Source: Punica granatum
Taxonomy: Eukaryota; Streptophyta; Magnoliopsida; Myrtales; Lythraceae
NCBI RefSeq assembly: GCF_007655135.1
Contig: NC_045127.1
Location: 6,705,001 to 6,769,000, forward strand
Reading direction: 5' to 3'
Length of the DNA stretch: 64,000 nt
The notes under the pieces were generated by a model. The model was not told where the DNA came from. It did no database searches and was given only the letters and a program-made list of their open reading frames with translations. Both the position numbers and the translations under genes were made by a program. Positions within the stretch are counted from its first letter, which is position 1, and each line of letters opens with the position of its first letter. Positions 22,293 through 35,671 of the stretch are shown piece after piece.

Positions 22293-22808
22293 AATATTTT
22301 TAATAATGTCTTTTTTTTGTGCTTCCAAATAGTCATTTGCTTCCGTAAAGAACGTATGGTCAAGTCGATCGAGTGGTTGATTTCAACCATTCCATAAGCA
22401 TAGTTGATCGAGATGAAAGTTATTCCTCGTTTCGATAATAGAGTGCCATGTCCAAATGGGCCAAAATACACGGGGCAACATGGAATCTCAGCCTGAAGGC
22501 TAAAAAAAAAAAAAAAACAACAGCAGCAACAACAATTGGACTAATTTGTATGATATCCAATAGTTTCGGGGAGCTTATGCAAATAACCGCAAGACAGGCA
22601 CTTTGGTCTCTTTCGAGTGGAGGAAGATGCAGCCACCGGTGCCTGCCGGGAACCACCGACCGCCACGCGCTCCATCTCCCCACTCAGAACGATTACGAGA
22701 AAGCTCGAGTCGGACCCCATAGAAGGGAAGGGTAGAGATGAAAAACAACTGTACTCGAGCAGCTACTTTCTGGAGCATTCGTCATCATCCTCGTCAGCAC
22801 GTCGTAGG
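22293..22808. other. Upstream region and 5' UTR of PDX3-like gene
   Basis: AT-rich up to about 22560, then GC-rich to the ATG at 22809, as for a promoter and 5' untranslated region. A poly(A) run of 17 bases lies near 22501-22517. Confidence 0.5.
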
Positions 22809-25800
22809 ATGTGGTCACTTCTACGCACCAGAACCCGAACAATGACATGTTTCTTGCTCACCCAATCACTCCTTCCCCTTAGCTTCAACCTCTGTAAACC
22901 ATCGCCGGTGCTCCACAACAACCTCTCCTCTCTCTTTCTGGTGAGTTTCTCTGCTACCCGCTTGAGCATTCAATGGGTTGATTGATGTGCGGCTGCTGAA
23001 ACTGAAGCTACGTGCAAAGCCTAGGGGTAGCAATTCGGGAGATTGTTCTTGACGAATGAAATTTAAATATTGAATTGTTCTTGGAGTTTGAGGAAAATAT
23101 TGCAGTTGGCAACAGTTGCAAAGCCTCTTATCGAATGTAGGTGGAGTTTGTTTTAAGAGGTTGAGTGTGAATATTGTGGTGCTGCTATAGAAACAAGAGA
23201 TCGTTTATTCTTTTCTTGTACGGTTACGAAGGGCATCTGGTTGAGCATCATGAGCAGGATTAGAATATGCGAGTCTCAGGTTAATTGGAAAACAGAGGCA
23301 GACTGGATTCTTGCTCAAAAAGAGAGAAAGCTAGACACAGTAATTTTGAAGTTGATCTGGTCATATTATATATATTGTGTTTGGCTTGAAAGAAATAGAA
23401 GGGTTTTCAAGGAGGAGGTGATGTCGGTTTCTTCCATTGTCAAGAGAATATTGTTTTTTGTAAAGGCGATATTGCAGGTTTTCCCTAATCTCAAATACAA
23501 GTTAGGAAATACTGTTGTTTGGCTTGCATGCCACTGAGTGTGTTTAACATTGTATGGTTGAAAGTTTGGCATGCATGCCATTGAGTGTGAGTATGTTGTT
23601 TGCTCCTCAATGAGTGTTGTACTTGTCTTGCTTGTACATATGATTAATTAAAGTGGAAGTATCATCACTTATCCAAAAAAAGAAACTGAAGCTATGTTAG
23701 CCATGTGCGTTTTCAGGGTCTTTCCCGCTATAACCCGAGTTGGGGCCTTGCGACTCGCCCGCTCTGTTCAAGGCCACTCAGTGAGCTGCAAGCAATGGCC
23801 GAGGACTCTGTCACGTATCTGACACAGCGAGAAGCTGCTGAGATCGACGAGACCCTCATGGGTCCTCTTGGGTTTAGCATCGATCAGTTGATGGTCAGTT
23901 TCCTGAAACGATGAGTTGGTGTTGACTATAGTGTGCATTGGTGTATACTTGCTGCCTGGCTTCAGCTTAAGCATTCACATCAAATGAACTGCTTCACATG
24001 GCATTTGAGCCCCCAGACAAATACGGGTTCATGCTAGTTAGAGTAGTTAATGTCCAAAGTGTAATTAGACAACTTCTCCTATTGCCTTTGGCTTAAGCTT
24101 CTAGGACATGTTAGCTTCTGAGCATAAATAAAGAACCATGTTTTTGTTGCTTATCCACTCATAATCCTTGGTTTTTTGCCTGAGCTGAGGTACTGCTGAT
24201 ATGTGTGACGAATGTACTCGTTCAGTGCGCTGTCCTTGTCCTATCATCTTTAAGCTTTACAAAGCACTTACTAGCATGATTTTATTATGATGAAAGTATT
24301 CCCCCACTATGTTCTAGCACTTAAATATGGGTGTTGCTGCTGATTGAATCAAACTTTTACGAGTTGATTGCATGATGTGGTTGTCTCTTGTAGGAATTGG
24401 CTGGCCTGAGTGTGGCAACTTCAATAGCTGAGGTAATGGTTCTACGTGTCTTACTCTCTATTACTAGCTTGTAACATTTTTGTCGATGCACTCGTTGCTC
24501 TTTTGCAGTACATTTATTGTCATTTTCTTTGACTGGACCTGTAGTCATCATCTTAAACAAGGATAAAGAATGGGGAATTCCTTAGACTCAGACAGTTGTT
24601 GATGTCTCCACTATCTATATTTTTGAGCCCCAAAATCTGCATATCTTGTATTCTCCCCATGATATTCTTAAATAAAGATGTTCTTTATGCTTCATTGAGT
24701 ATGGTTTCAACTCCATTGCTTAATTAGACTTGAAAATGGCTGATGCAGCAATCATATATACTGCAATAACATATACATAACATTAGTTACTGATTATACA
24801 CACAAGCATGCACATGTGCACGCTGACTGTTAACAGTTCAGCCTGCCAGAAAATCTCTTGGACAATCCAAGAACATTCTAGTTAGCTAATTGCAGCTGTC
24901 CTTCAGTGTTGCAAAATTTTTTATTGGGAAGTCACAAAGTTTTATTGACACTTTATCAGTAGCATGGTATTTCTAGGCCCCTTATTTGCCTGTTTTTAAT
25001 TGAAATTTCACATATTTAGCCACAATCAGTCTTTCAACCGATGGTCCTATATGTGGGAGGGAATTTGGATTTTAAGAGAGACATAGTTTTCAAAGATAAG
25101 CTTCTACATGGGTGGGTGAAAATTTGAAATGAAATTCTTTTGGCAGGTATATAAACCGAGTGAATATAACAAGGTTCTTGCTATTTGTGGGCCTGGTAAC
25201 AATGGCGGCGATGGGCTTGTAGCTGCTCGTCATTTGTATCATTTTGGTTACAAACCTTGCATTTGTTATCCTAAGCGTACTCCAAAGCCTCTGTACACTG
25301 GCCTTGTTACTCAGGTACCAAAGATTGTACCGTTTATCTGAATCATTAGTTTATAGCTATTGACTGAAAGCTGAGTTGATTGTTGACCTCATGGTTTTGC
25401 AGCTCGAGTCCCTATCAGTCCCTTTCTTGTCAGTCGAAGATCTTCCCTCAGACTTATCAAAAGACTTCGATATTTTAGTGGATGCAATGTTCGGCTTTTC
25501 TTTCCATGGTAATTGTCTTCTTCTCATTACATTATAGAATTTATTCAATGGTTTTTTTATCATATGCGAGAGATATGTGTTATCTAGCTATATGCTGTTT
25601 TAAGATTATTCCTAACGTTATCCTATTGTCCTGTATCACTTCTGATAATTAGGGAGATGAATACTGGATTTAGTTGTTCGGCCTAATGTGAGTGACGGCT
25701 ATCGTTCTCTCACGCCTTTTGAGAAGTTTCATTGCCATGATCCTAATCTGCTGAATCTGAAAAGGCAGTGTAAATAAAAATGCAGTCCAGTATGAATTAC

Positions 25801-28800
25801 GGAAGGAACAAAAGATTAATATTTGTAATAAATAGTTGAAGTGGAAGTTTCTGTGGTAGTAATAGTGATATCTGATGACAAATGCATGATCTTTATACGG
25901 TGCTTCTCACAATTCTTATTTGATCTTTCATGATGCTTGCCCTCGAACACATTCTTCAGGTGCCCCAAGGCCACCTTTTGACAACCTGATCCAAAGGCTG
26001 GTTAGCTTGAACAGAGGTGATGTTGCAGGCAGAAAATCTCCTGTAATTGTTTCTGTAGATATTCCTTCTGGATGGCATGTTGAGGAAGGAGATGCTGGTG
26101 GTGAAGGAATCAAACCTGACATGTTGGTATGTTCCTTAGAGAGGCACAATGGTGTTTCATTTTTAAATTCAGAATTCATCAGCTAAAGTTTTAACATTAG
26201 TCATGCTAGTTTTTTCAACCGATATGCAACTTCATATATTCCAGGTTTCTTTAACTGCACCGAAGCTGGGGGCAAAGCAGTTTCGTGGTCCCCACCACTT
26301 TCTAGGCGGTAGATTTGTCCCTCCAGCTATTGCAGAAAAATGTAGGCTTCATCTTCCCCCATATCCCGGAACTTCCATGTGTGTCCGCATTGGTAAGGTC
26401 CGAAAAATTGACATCTCAGCAATGAGGGAAACCTATGTTTCTCCTGAGTTTCTTGAAGATCAGGTTGAGGCCAATCCTTTTGATCAGGTACTGGAGTACA
26501 ATTTGAGGTCTCATTAATATCAAGAAAACATATACAAAATGTTATTGAAAATTTCCGTATTCAGGTATTCGAGGACCTGTACAACAGACTGTTAATATCT
26601 GAGATGCAACCAAAATGAGCATAATCATGATTGGAATGCCTACACGCGGGCGGTTTTGTGTTTGTAGCTAAGCTGCTGAGTTGTGTTCAGATATACATTT
26701 TGTCAACTGTATAATTGCCAGAGAATTAGCTGATTTTTATTATCTTTTACTTGGTCTTGTCTCCGGGGTAGTTTGTTGTAATGAGCTTGGACCTGTTATG
26801 GTGGTTTAATATATTCTGCTGTTGCTTTGCAGTTCAACAAGTGGTTTGAAGATGCAGTGGCTGCTGGGTTGAGGGAACCAAATGCAATGGCATTGTCAAC
26901 TGCTGGAAAGAATGGAAAGCCGTAAGTTCTTTTACTTATTTATATTTTGGGGCTTTTCCCATATAACCAGATAATTATGTGCCTCTTCTCGAAGCCCATG
27001 TGTCAGCCATAAGTTTGCCAGTCTTCTGTCTTTCAATTACCTGTTTGGCTCTCTACTGTATCTACAAACTTCAGATGATCTTATTTTCGTTTTGTTTGTA
27101 TTCATATAAATTTGTCTATTTGTAACCCACGATTTTGTTGTAACTTCCATACATCATTCGAGAACTTAACCAATTAGACTAGCGTCACATAATTTATTTA
27201 CTGGTATAAATGATGTATTTTCCTAAAGTTCCTTATGTTAATTCATCCAGAAAAGATGGAAGAGTCTGTAAAGTTCATTATTACTTGGTTGCTCTCTACC
27301 TTAACTTGTGTATTACTATTTTGTACAGATCTTCTCGAATGGTGCTGCTTAAAGGAGTTGATAAGGATGGATTTGTTTGGTTAGTCTTTTGTGGTGCTAT
27401 ATTATGCCTTGCTTGCTTTTCTTCATGGAGAGTATTGATCTTTCTTTTCTGGACTTGATGCTAATATTTTTCAGTGCAGGTACACCAATTATGGAAGCCA
27501 AAAGGCACGCGAACTGTCCGAAAATCCTTGGGCGTCACTTCTTTTTTACTGGGATGGTCTTAACCGCCAGGTAACTCATCTAGTTCCATGTAATATTATA
27601 CTTATTAAGGCCAAAATCCCTACTTTTCGGAATCACACTGTCGCAGGCTGGTGAGTAGCTTGGTCATGGGTGTTAACTGAGATCCAATATGTAGTACTGG
27701 ACGAATAAAATAGCCTAAAAGGTCCTTGTACAAATATACACTCAATAAATTAGAGGAAATGAGTATGTCAATTCAATGGGTCCTCAGCCAATATGGCAAT
27801 GGCTCTTTTCATTAGAATTGGACTGACTAGATAGTAGATTCCAGCCTAAGCAAACTAGACAAACCCGGCGGTTTATCTTTTCTGCTGAAAGAGATGATGA
27901 TTGCCTTTTATTTTTTTCAAAACTATCTCGTGAAAGAAATAATTTTCCATGAGTCTGCATATATCTTGTGATTCCAGTATCTTCCAAGAAGTTGTCAGTT
28001 GTCACTGATTAGCACTAGATATATTGTAATGTCCTATTGTAAAATAATTGTCAGATGTTTATTCAGTAAAATACTTATATATTACAGACAGATCTCATCT
28101 TACTCTCTACTATTTTTCCAAGTCGTTTACATACAGTTATATTCACCACTCCTGGAGGATTATCTTTACTGATATAAACTTTGATTTCTAGGTAAGAGTG
28201 GAGGGATCAGTTGAGAAAGTCCCTGACCAAGAATCCGAGCAATACTTTCATAGTCGTCCTCGAGGGAGTCAAATTGGAGCAGTTGTCAGTAATCAAGTAA
28301 GTTTTTTTTTTGGCTGAGTAAGTAATCAAGTAAGTCTTCTATAAGAAGCTAATGAATATATGGAGATTATAGACAGCACGACAAAGTCTTGACATTTTCT
28401 GGGATTTCCTCCAGAGTTCAGTTGTTCCTGGAAGACAGGCCCTGCGCCAACAATATACAGAAATAGAGGAGAAGTTTTCAAACATGTAAGATTTAACATT
28501 TTAAATTATTTTTACTTTTTCGTATATCTAGATACTTGATACTGCAAACACATATTATATGGGCTTAGAAAGTAAAAATTTCTTGTTGGTATAAATGTGT
28601 TGAAATTCCAGATGGTGCAATAACTGAGTAGATTACTCTAAAGCGTGATGGTTTAAGTAAGAAAGAACACGAGAAATAAAGAAATTCCCTTTCTTCTCTT
28701 AGAATGAACAATGAGTAAGAGGAGCTAAATGTGCTTGCTCTCAATTTTTGCTATGATCAGGAGCGTGATTCCGAAACCCAAACACTGGGGAGGATACAGA

Positions 28801-29067
28801 CTGAAGCCTGAGCTTTTCGAGTTTTGGCAAGGGCAGCCTTCTCGTTTGCATGATAGGTTCGTCTCTCTTTCATCATTCCCCCATGGGAATGGATCATGCT
28901 CATCTAATCCAATTATTATGGAATGTTCTCCACTAGTCATTCTTGTACACATTTCACATTGTCCATTCATCAGAGTAACCTATGAATGTTCTGTTGATAG
29001 GTTGCAGTATTCACCTCAAGAGATTGATGGGAAACGTGTGTGGAAAATTGTCCGTTTGGCTCCCTGA
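22809..29067 (+). CDS. PDX3: NAD(P)HX epimerase / pyridoxamine 5'-phosphate oxidase fusion
   Basis: Fourteen exons: 22809-22940, 23717-23893, 24394-24432, 25147-25314, 25403-25508, 25960-26126, 26245-26487, 26833-26921, 27329-27379, 27480-27570, 28192-28296, 28415-28485, 28761-28856, 29001-29067. They join into 533 aa, close to Arabidopsis PPOX1/PDX3. Residues 1 to about 65 look like a plastid transit peptide. The YjeF_N epimerase domain follows (about 73-315) with GPGNNGGDG at 131-139; it repairs hydrated NAD(P)H. The flavin-dependent oxidase domain runs from about 345 to the end, with [27 protein letters not shown] and a C-terminal RLAP. It oxidises pyridoxine or pyridoxamine 5'-phosphate to pyridoxal 5'-phosphate in the vitamin B6 salvage pathway. 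Intron 1 carries a LINE insertion. Confidence 0.93.
23011..23681 (+). mobile_element. 5'-truncated LINE in PDX3-like intron 1
   Basis: Encodes the C-terminal end of a LINE ORF2: a zinc-knuckle reverse-transcriptase-associated domain (CEYCGA then LFFSC near 23170-23215) and a tryptophan-rich stretch ending in a stop at 23537. The 3' end is a short A run (23674-23681). The 13 bases GAAACTGAAGCTA are found at 22998-23010 and again at 23682-23694, exactly flanking the element, as expected for target-primed reverse transcription. It lies in the same orientation as the host gene and is presumably removed with the intron. Confidence 0.9.
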
Positions 29068-31120
29068 CTATCGGCTTTGGCTTCATCTTTGTGAAAATCT
29101 CAGGATCTCAGTCAAGTTGCTTCTGTAACGAATAAGCAGGTACTCCTCTGATATTACCTCAGGTTAACAAGGCTTTTGACTAAACCTCGATGATCCTCGA
29201 TCATTATCCTGGTCGTCATTGCATCATCGAAATCTTTGTGCGTTGCATGATTAGAGATTGACTCGTCCATTAATAAGAATATATTCTCCTCTTGTACTCA
29301 TGGAAAACTCCAAATACAGGGAAATCACTTTTCTTTTAGTTGCAGTGGCATGGCAAATCATTTGGCATGCCTTGATAAACCTTATTCCTAGAAATAAAAA
29401 ATAAAAAAAAATTAGTGGGTTAGCTGTGAGTTGACTACTCGATAATTCACTCACGGCACGTTTGGTCCGAGCGACCGAAAGCAAATGAAATGGAGCCATT
29501 GCATAGTGTAAGTCCTGGATCCGTTGCGTTTCTATGCTTTGATCACGCCATCAGTTTTGTATAAGTTATTTTATACTCAGATGTCAATTATTTTTTTTCT
29601 TGGATTGACTCTATTTGTCGGCTTAGTAAAAAGCATGTTCCCAAATGGATCTTCTCTTTATGGGATGGTTCTTAATGCTAAAGGACAGTTGGGGTTTACA
29701 TGAGGGCGATGCGCCGTATTTTTGAGTCGGGTCCACTGTGAGAAAAACATGGGAACATTGAAGATCCCGACCACTTAATATCGGCTCGAGCTGTTCTATT
29801 TCCGATCTTATATTCGTGGAACAGATTGGAGGGTTGTCACAATCTGATAGGACGTTGATGAGGCAATAACGACCACAGATTAATCTCGATGCGTGTTTGA
29901 GGAAAACGAAGTTCCTGTATGCCCCGGATGGTTATATATGATTACGAGGTCGGGCGAGATCTAATTGTGCATCGGGTAATTTCGATAATAGTCAAATCTG
30001 CCTTGAGCTATGAATCTTTGTAGGTGACCTAAATCACTTGGATTAGTCTTCTATGTAATTTGACATGTGATGTGAGAGATCAGTTATCTTGATTTGTGAG
30101 ATCTAATCCTGCCTTCCATAATAATTAAAAGGAAATATAAAAAGGAAGAAGAAAAGAGAGAGATAAAAAGTCTTTGGTCAAACATTCTTATTGGGCGATC
30201 TAGGATTACATTTCTTTGACAGTTTGACATAGACATAAGAAAAGCAGTTAATTATATGAAGAAATTCGGAAAAAAAAAAGACTTTCTTTTCTTTTAGCCT
30301 CGACTTTCTTCATGTATTATAAAATCAGGAAAATCTTTAACTGGCGGGGATAATTATTCTTATAATTTTCTCGGCCAATATTTCAAATATTTTCTTAAAA
30401 AAAAAATTTGTTGGCAGCTGCAAAATTTGAATCGTTGGCATGATCCTCAACGAAAGGGTTGAAACCTCGTTTGGTCGTACATGGATGAGTAGACAATTTA
30501 GGTTTATGTCACAACATGATTCCAGTTGGTGTCGAGTTATGGCGATGTATAAGGTGTTTGTCGATTAAAACAAGTGTAGTTAACAAACTCCAAAAATTGC
30601 CTACTGGCTCATGTAAGTTTACAAGGGCAAATAGGAACGAGTATAGTGGGGCTCTTGCTCGACCAAAGGATGTTGTGGAATAACTGAATCCTCGCCGAAT
30701 TATGAGAGAGAAAAAATTTACTCTTGGAAACTATGAAATTAATGTTCTGTATTAAATGTCTAATATCTCGATATGTTGTCCCCTTTGTAGTAGTAGTAGT
30801 AATAATAATAATATGATATTCTGAAATTAATGCAGATAGAGGGAATTTAATATGTTTGAGGAGCAATTAAATGTACCCCAACTCCCACACTGTACACGAG
30901 GCCCCCAGGTTTGTCTTGGCCCTTCAGAGGGCCCACACCACATTCAAATGATCAGGTTGTGGTCCCACCTTGAGATGGGCAGTCACCAATCAGCCCAAAG
31001 CATCTGAACTCTGTCAGCCCAAACTCGACTCTTTCGCCCCTTTATATAATCAATCATCAAATAATAAGATTTAAGCTTGGAAATTAATGATCCACGTGAT
31101 CACCAAACTGCGTCAACTTA
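29068..31120. other. Intergenic DNA, no gene seen
   Basis: 3' side of the PDX3-like gene, then AT-rich sequence. A (TAG)n(TAA)n microsatellite lies at 30785-30812. No exon or transposon end recognised. Confidence 0.5.
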
Positions 31121-31304
31121 ATGCCCCCCCCCCAAAAAAAATTATTATATTTTTTTTCCTATTTCCTTTCTGAATACATCGGAAATTTCCTTCGAAAACG
31201 ATACCGAATTGCACCGTACACTTTTTCTCAAGGGGGGCAAGCCGAAGACAATGACGCCTTGCACCGAAGGAAAGGAAAGGAAAGGGATGGAAGAACCAAA
31301 GGAT

Positions 31305-31337
<33 letters not shown>

Positions 31338-31340
31338 GGG
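31121..31340. repeat. Block bounded by C10 and G29 homopolymers
   Basis: C10 followed by A8 at 31124-31141, then G7 at 31211-31217, then 29 consecutive G at 31306-31334 and CCCGGG. The run length is unusual and may be imprecise in the assembly. Confidence 0.8.
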
Positions 31341-32900
31341 ACTCAATCATAGAGCATGTCAATTTTAATGTATATGTATATGGGTGAGATGAGAAAGCAA
31401 AGGCTGTAGTTCATCGGGTCATCCTAGAAAAGGGCTGACCGTTCCTCCCACCATAATAATAACAATAATAATACAATACAAAATGGATAAGAAAGCCATA
31501 GCCAAGTCTCTTCCATCCCCATTGTCATCTTATCCTTTTCCTTTATCTCCACCCGGGATCCGTACACCATGACTGACCTAGTCGCGGAATCGAAAGGTAA
31601 TCATTGATCTATAGCGTCGATCGATTGAGTTCATTGATCTTATTTTTCGGCGTCGGAACAGAACAGGAAGATAAGGGGAGATTGGTCCCCTCGCTATGGC
31701 TGCTTACAACTAAGAAGACAAAGGGAAGTGAGCAAAGCTCTGTTCCCCATTTGCTCTCATTCCAAATTCGCATAGTCAGATCCCACTCCCACTATATGAA
31801 TCTCTCTTTTAACAATCAACTGAAAAAGGGTATGATCTTCAATCGGAAAAAGGGGGTCAATGAATATACTGGATAAGGGGTATAAAAAGCAAAGATCCTC
31901 CGGTACAGCGGCTTCGATACGTATCGTACCAAAAGGACCACCGCATCAGTACTTGCACAGCCAGATCTATCGCGCGAAATGAGAATCAAAGAGGGAGTAG
32001 AATGATAACAAGTTCCAGATTGAGCGGATTAGTCTTGTATGACGGTCTAGTTCGGGAAAATTTCTGCTCCTTCGTGCCAAACGCGTCATTAAGATCGGGA
32101 CCCCATGAGGCGGGGCCTCCAACATGTACCTGTACGACACTTTCCACGCATAATTGATGGGTGGGGCGTCTCAAACAGTCAATTTGGTGAATCCAACATT
32201 TAGGAAAAATAATTGAGGCCAAAAGGGGAGGAAGAGAAAATAAAAAGGAAAAAGACATGGAAGTCCCCACATTAGTATAGTTACATGGTCCATCTGAATA
32301 AAATTTTTTTGCTGGGCATTTATTATCCACTCACATTGCTAACAGTAACAACAATGATGGAATTCAACAACAGTCAGGGAGAGGGGGGAAAAAAGGGGCT
32401 ACAACAACATTATGTGAGACAACTAAGGAAAAACCAAACATTTTCAGGAAGGGGGGGGGGGGGGGAAAAAAAAAAAAAGGCCGAGGACATCAGCTATCAT
32501 CAGTTCTAACCATTTTAACTAAAACTAGGAATACAAGAGAAACATCAGAAGGGGCAAAAAAAAGAATTATCTCGCGAAAGAGGCTGACCGCTCGCTCGTC
32601 CGATATCCTCCCTTTTATCCTCTTCTTTTTATGTCGAATGAATAAGAGCGTAGGGGTGAAAGAAAAAGAGAAAATCTGAACACGTACCATTACAACATCT
32701 TCGTGCAGCCCGTTATTTTGCAAGATCCATCTGCTTGAGATTCATATTCTTCTCGTAGCTTCATTTGCCGAGCAAGGGCAGAATTTTACAAGGTGGAAGC
32801 ACCTTTTTTGCGGGTTTATGTAAAACTCACCCGCAAAACTCGAGCTTTCCTTCCATGGCATGGAGTAATCAAGATGAACCCAACCGACTTGGCTGCCAGG
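31341..32900. other. Intergenic DNA downstream of AFB5-like gene; composition shift
   Basis: About 31560-32190 is less AT-rich than its surroundings and lacks plant exon structure; an old organellar insertion is possible but unproven. A G15A13 run lies at 32451-32478. The last several hundred bases probably include the AFB5-like 3' untranslated region. No protein-coding gene recognised. Confidence 0.4.
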
Positions 32901-35671
32901 CTATAATATGGTCACGGACTCGGATGTGTCGTTCCTAGGCCCATCGAGGGACCTGTACATGTAGAGCACATCGACCGCGCCATCATCCATCTTCTCGTTC
33001 CCTTCGTAACTTAGCAGCTCAACGACAAGCCGCGGCAATGCACGGGCGACTTCTCGGCAACCCTGACGGGATAAATGGCAAGAGGACATCCAAAGAAATC
33101 TCATGTTGTAGTAGTGGTGCAGCCCAGAGAGAAGGGCCGCATCCCCGAATGGGCTATCCCGAATCTCAAGCTTCTGCAAATTATGACAACCCTCGAGCAC
33201 GTACTTAAGGCCAGTATCGCTGTCTCCGGCAAAGGCCACTGAAAGGGTCCTGACCAATTTCCCATACTTCCCAATGTAGGCAAAGGCCCTGTCTGTCATA
33301 AGGCCCGATGTGGCCAGTCGGGTGAGCTTCTTGCAGTTCATGACAATGGCCCCGAACCCTTCGTCCATGGGCTCTCTTGTCACATAATCAGGCTGGTGCC
33401 GGCCCATTATGCAGAGCCTGAACACGACAAGGTCAGGGCAGTTCTTGGACATGGCAATCACAGCGGCATTCGTCATACGCTGGCAGAAGTATAAAATAGA
33501 TTCCAGCTTTGGACACCCCTCAGAGATTGCCTGGAGGCCTACCTCAGAGACGGGCCCTTCAGCATCCTCCTGAGGATCAAAAGGGAAAACCCGAAGCTCC
33601 CTCAGGTCCGGGCATGCGGCAGCCACAGCCTTGAGCCCCTCATCACACACAGAATCAAGAACCTGCATAATCACAAAGATGAGAAAGCTTCTTAGTCCAC
33701 GTTATTTTTTGCATAAAAGGGAAGAAAATCAACATAAAAGAATATGCAGCTCATTTACCCAGAGTACTTGGAGTTTACGGCATTGACATATGATCGGCTT
33801 CAGCTGTTCCACATTGATATTGGCATGGCTCAGATTCAGCGACACGAGATTTGCGCAAACTGGGTAGATAGCAGGCAGATATTCCGGCACAATTTCCCTG
33901 AACCCAGAAAGACAGACTAAAGATTTACAGGCAGAGAAGGCTGACGCATAATCGTATTCCTGATCGCTGGCACCCTGAGCTTCTGAGGGTCCAAATGCAC
34001 CGGTCCCGAGATGCGTGAGCTGCGGAGCTCTCACCATTAACCGATATAACTGTCCTAATGAGACTTCACGGTTCAGTCGAAGCTTCTTCAATGCCGGGGA
34101 CCTCGCCACCAAACTCTCCAATGCCTCAAAGTTTATTGGGCATTCTACATAATCGAAAATGAGAGATTCGAGACAGGTTTCTCCCTCCGGGAAACAAGAT
34201 ATCCAATCCACACCATCATTCATAACCTCAGTATCACTTAGGTCAAGAACTCTGAGTTGACTGGAAAACATGAAAAAATCCAACAAGACATAAATCATCC
34301 ACAAGCCCAAAATTCACATTACCCAAAAAAACACCCAACCAGTTCACTGTCCATACTCCAAGGAACATATATGACTTCAAGTTCCATATCATCACCAAAA
34401 GGGAATGAGTTTCTCGGTGAAAAGCAAATTAGTATTGGCAAACAGCAGTCTCTGGTAATTCATGTTCCAATTCATTGTAAATCTGTGCCGACTACAGTCC
34501 TTACTAAATTTGGGAGATAACAAGTTTATTGCAAAAGCAAGTCAAATCATAATTCTGACATCCACTAAACAGAAAGCCATTGCATCAATAACTGCTTGAA
34601 CAAAGATATCGAGCGACTCCAAAGCTTCAAAAAAGAGAATGAGCAAAGGGAATCACAAATTGTGCAGAGAAATAACACGTCACGCGGAAAAGGCAAGATC
34701 ATTTTCTCAAACGACATAAAGAAATTTCTAATCATTCAACATCAATAACCCAAAGGAACATCTGAGGAAAAAATTTCCATCTCCAAAGATCCACATTTTA
34801 CCTGCACTTGCTGGCGATAGCTGCAAGTCCACCGGTCCCAAACCCATCACAGCACACCAGCTCCAGCTCCTTGAACCCGACGAACGAGTCTCCAAGCAGG
34901 CATAGATCCCTGTCTGTGAGGGACATCCGCTTCAAGTACACTCTCTCGAGCCAGGGGTACGCCTTGCCCATCGTAGCCACCCACGGTCCGAAGTGGGCCC
35001 CCCAGTTCAGCGGCATGAGGTTGAAGTCCGCGAACCTGGGCCGCCCCTTTATCGCCACCGACCTGAAAGTAGCAGACCCAAACGAGTGAGCCGTGAGTAT
35101 CCTAATTCCGGGCCAAGTCCTCGATAGGCATAGGCAAACGAATTACAAGATTATGATTATTGGTGGATAGGTAAAAGTGTACAACTACAACAGTAGGCGG
35201 AATAATTACTCGGGCAAGGCTCCTAGTACTTACCGGTCCTAGTCCTAGTACAGATACTGTTTGTCACCGTGTCCATATGTAAGGTGTGATATGATTACCG
35301 ACATGTAATCAGGGAGCTGACCTGACACGGGGGAAGCGGGCGGTGACGCGGGAAGGGGAGACAGAGTAGCAGTTGCCGATGAAGACGTGGGACCGGGTGA
35401 GGGCCTCGGTGCGGTACCAGGACTTGCAGACGAGGGAGGCGGCGTTGCGGTCCCTGCGGGCAGTGAGGAACTGGAGGACGTGCTCCAGGACGATCTCGAG
35501 GACCCGGTCGGGGTGGGGGCTGGGGTGGACGGCTGCGCAGTTCCGGGTCTTCTTGGATCCGGGATCCGGCGGTTGGGGACGGCCGGGCTCGTCATCCTCG
35601 GACATTGTCTCGGCGGGGCTGGGGCTGCAGTGGTTCTGGTGGTGGTGGTGGAGGTGGTTGTTCTCTGACAT
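32901..35671 (-). CDS. AFB5: Auxin receptor F-box protein, AFB4/AFB5 clade
   Basis: Four exons (35322-35671, 34802-35062, 33759-34260, 32901-33662) give 624 aa. An N-terminal extension with a His run and an internal MSEDDEPG leads to an F-box (about 54-92, [17 protein letters not shown]) and then leucine-rich repeats to the end, closing with [12 protein letters not shown] and SVTIL. The extension before the F-box, [13 protein letters not shown] and IMGRHQPD fit the AFB4/AFB5 clade rather than TIR1/AFB1-3. The product is the substrate-binding subunit of an SCF ubiquitin ligase. It holds auxin and an Aux/IAA degron together, so the repressor is degraded; this clade is known for picloram sensitivity. 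A start at 35605 (MSEDD) is possible. The region where TIR1/AFB2/AFB3 carry the miR393 site has many mismatches here. Confidence 0.92.

Noticed and set aside
31986..32330. 114-codon open frame (-)
   Set aside because: No domain, no splice context and no similarity I recognise; likely chance in a less AT-rich block.
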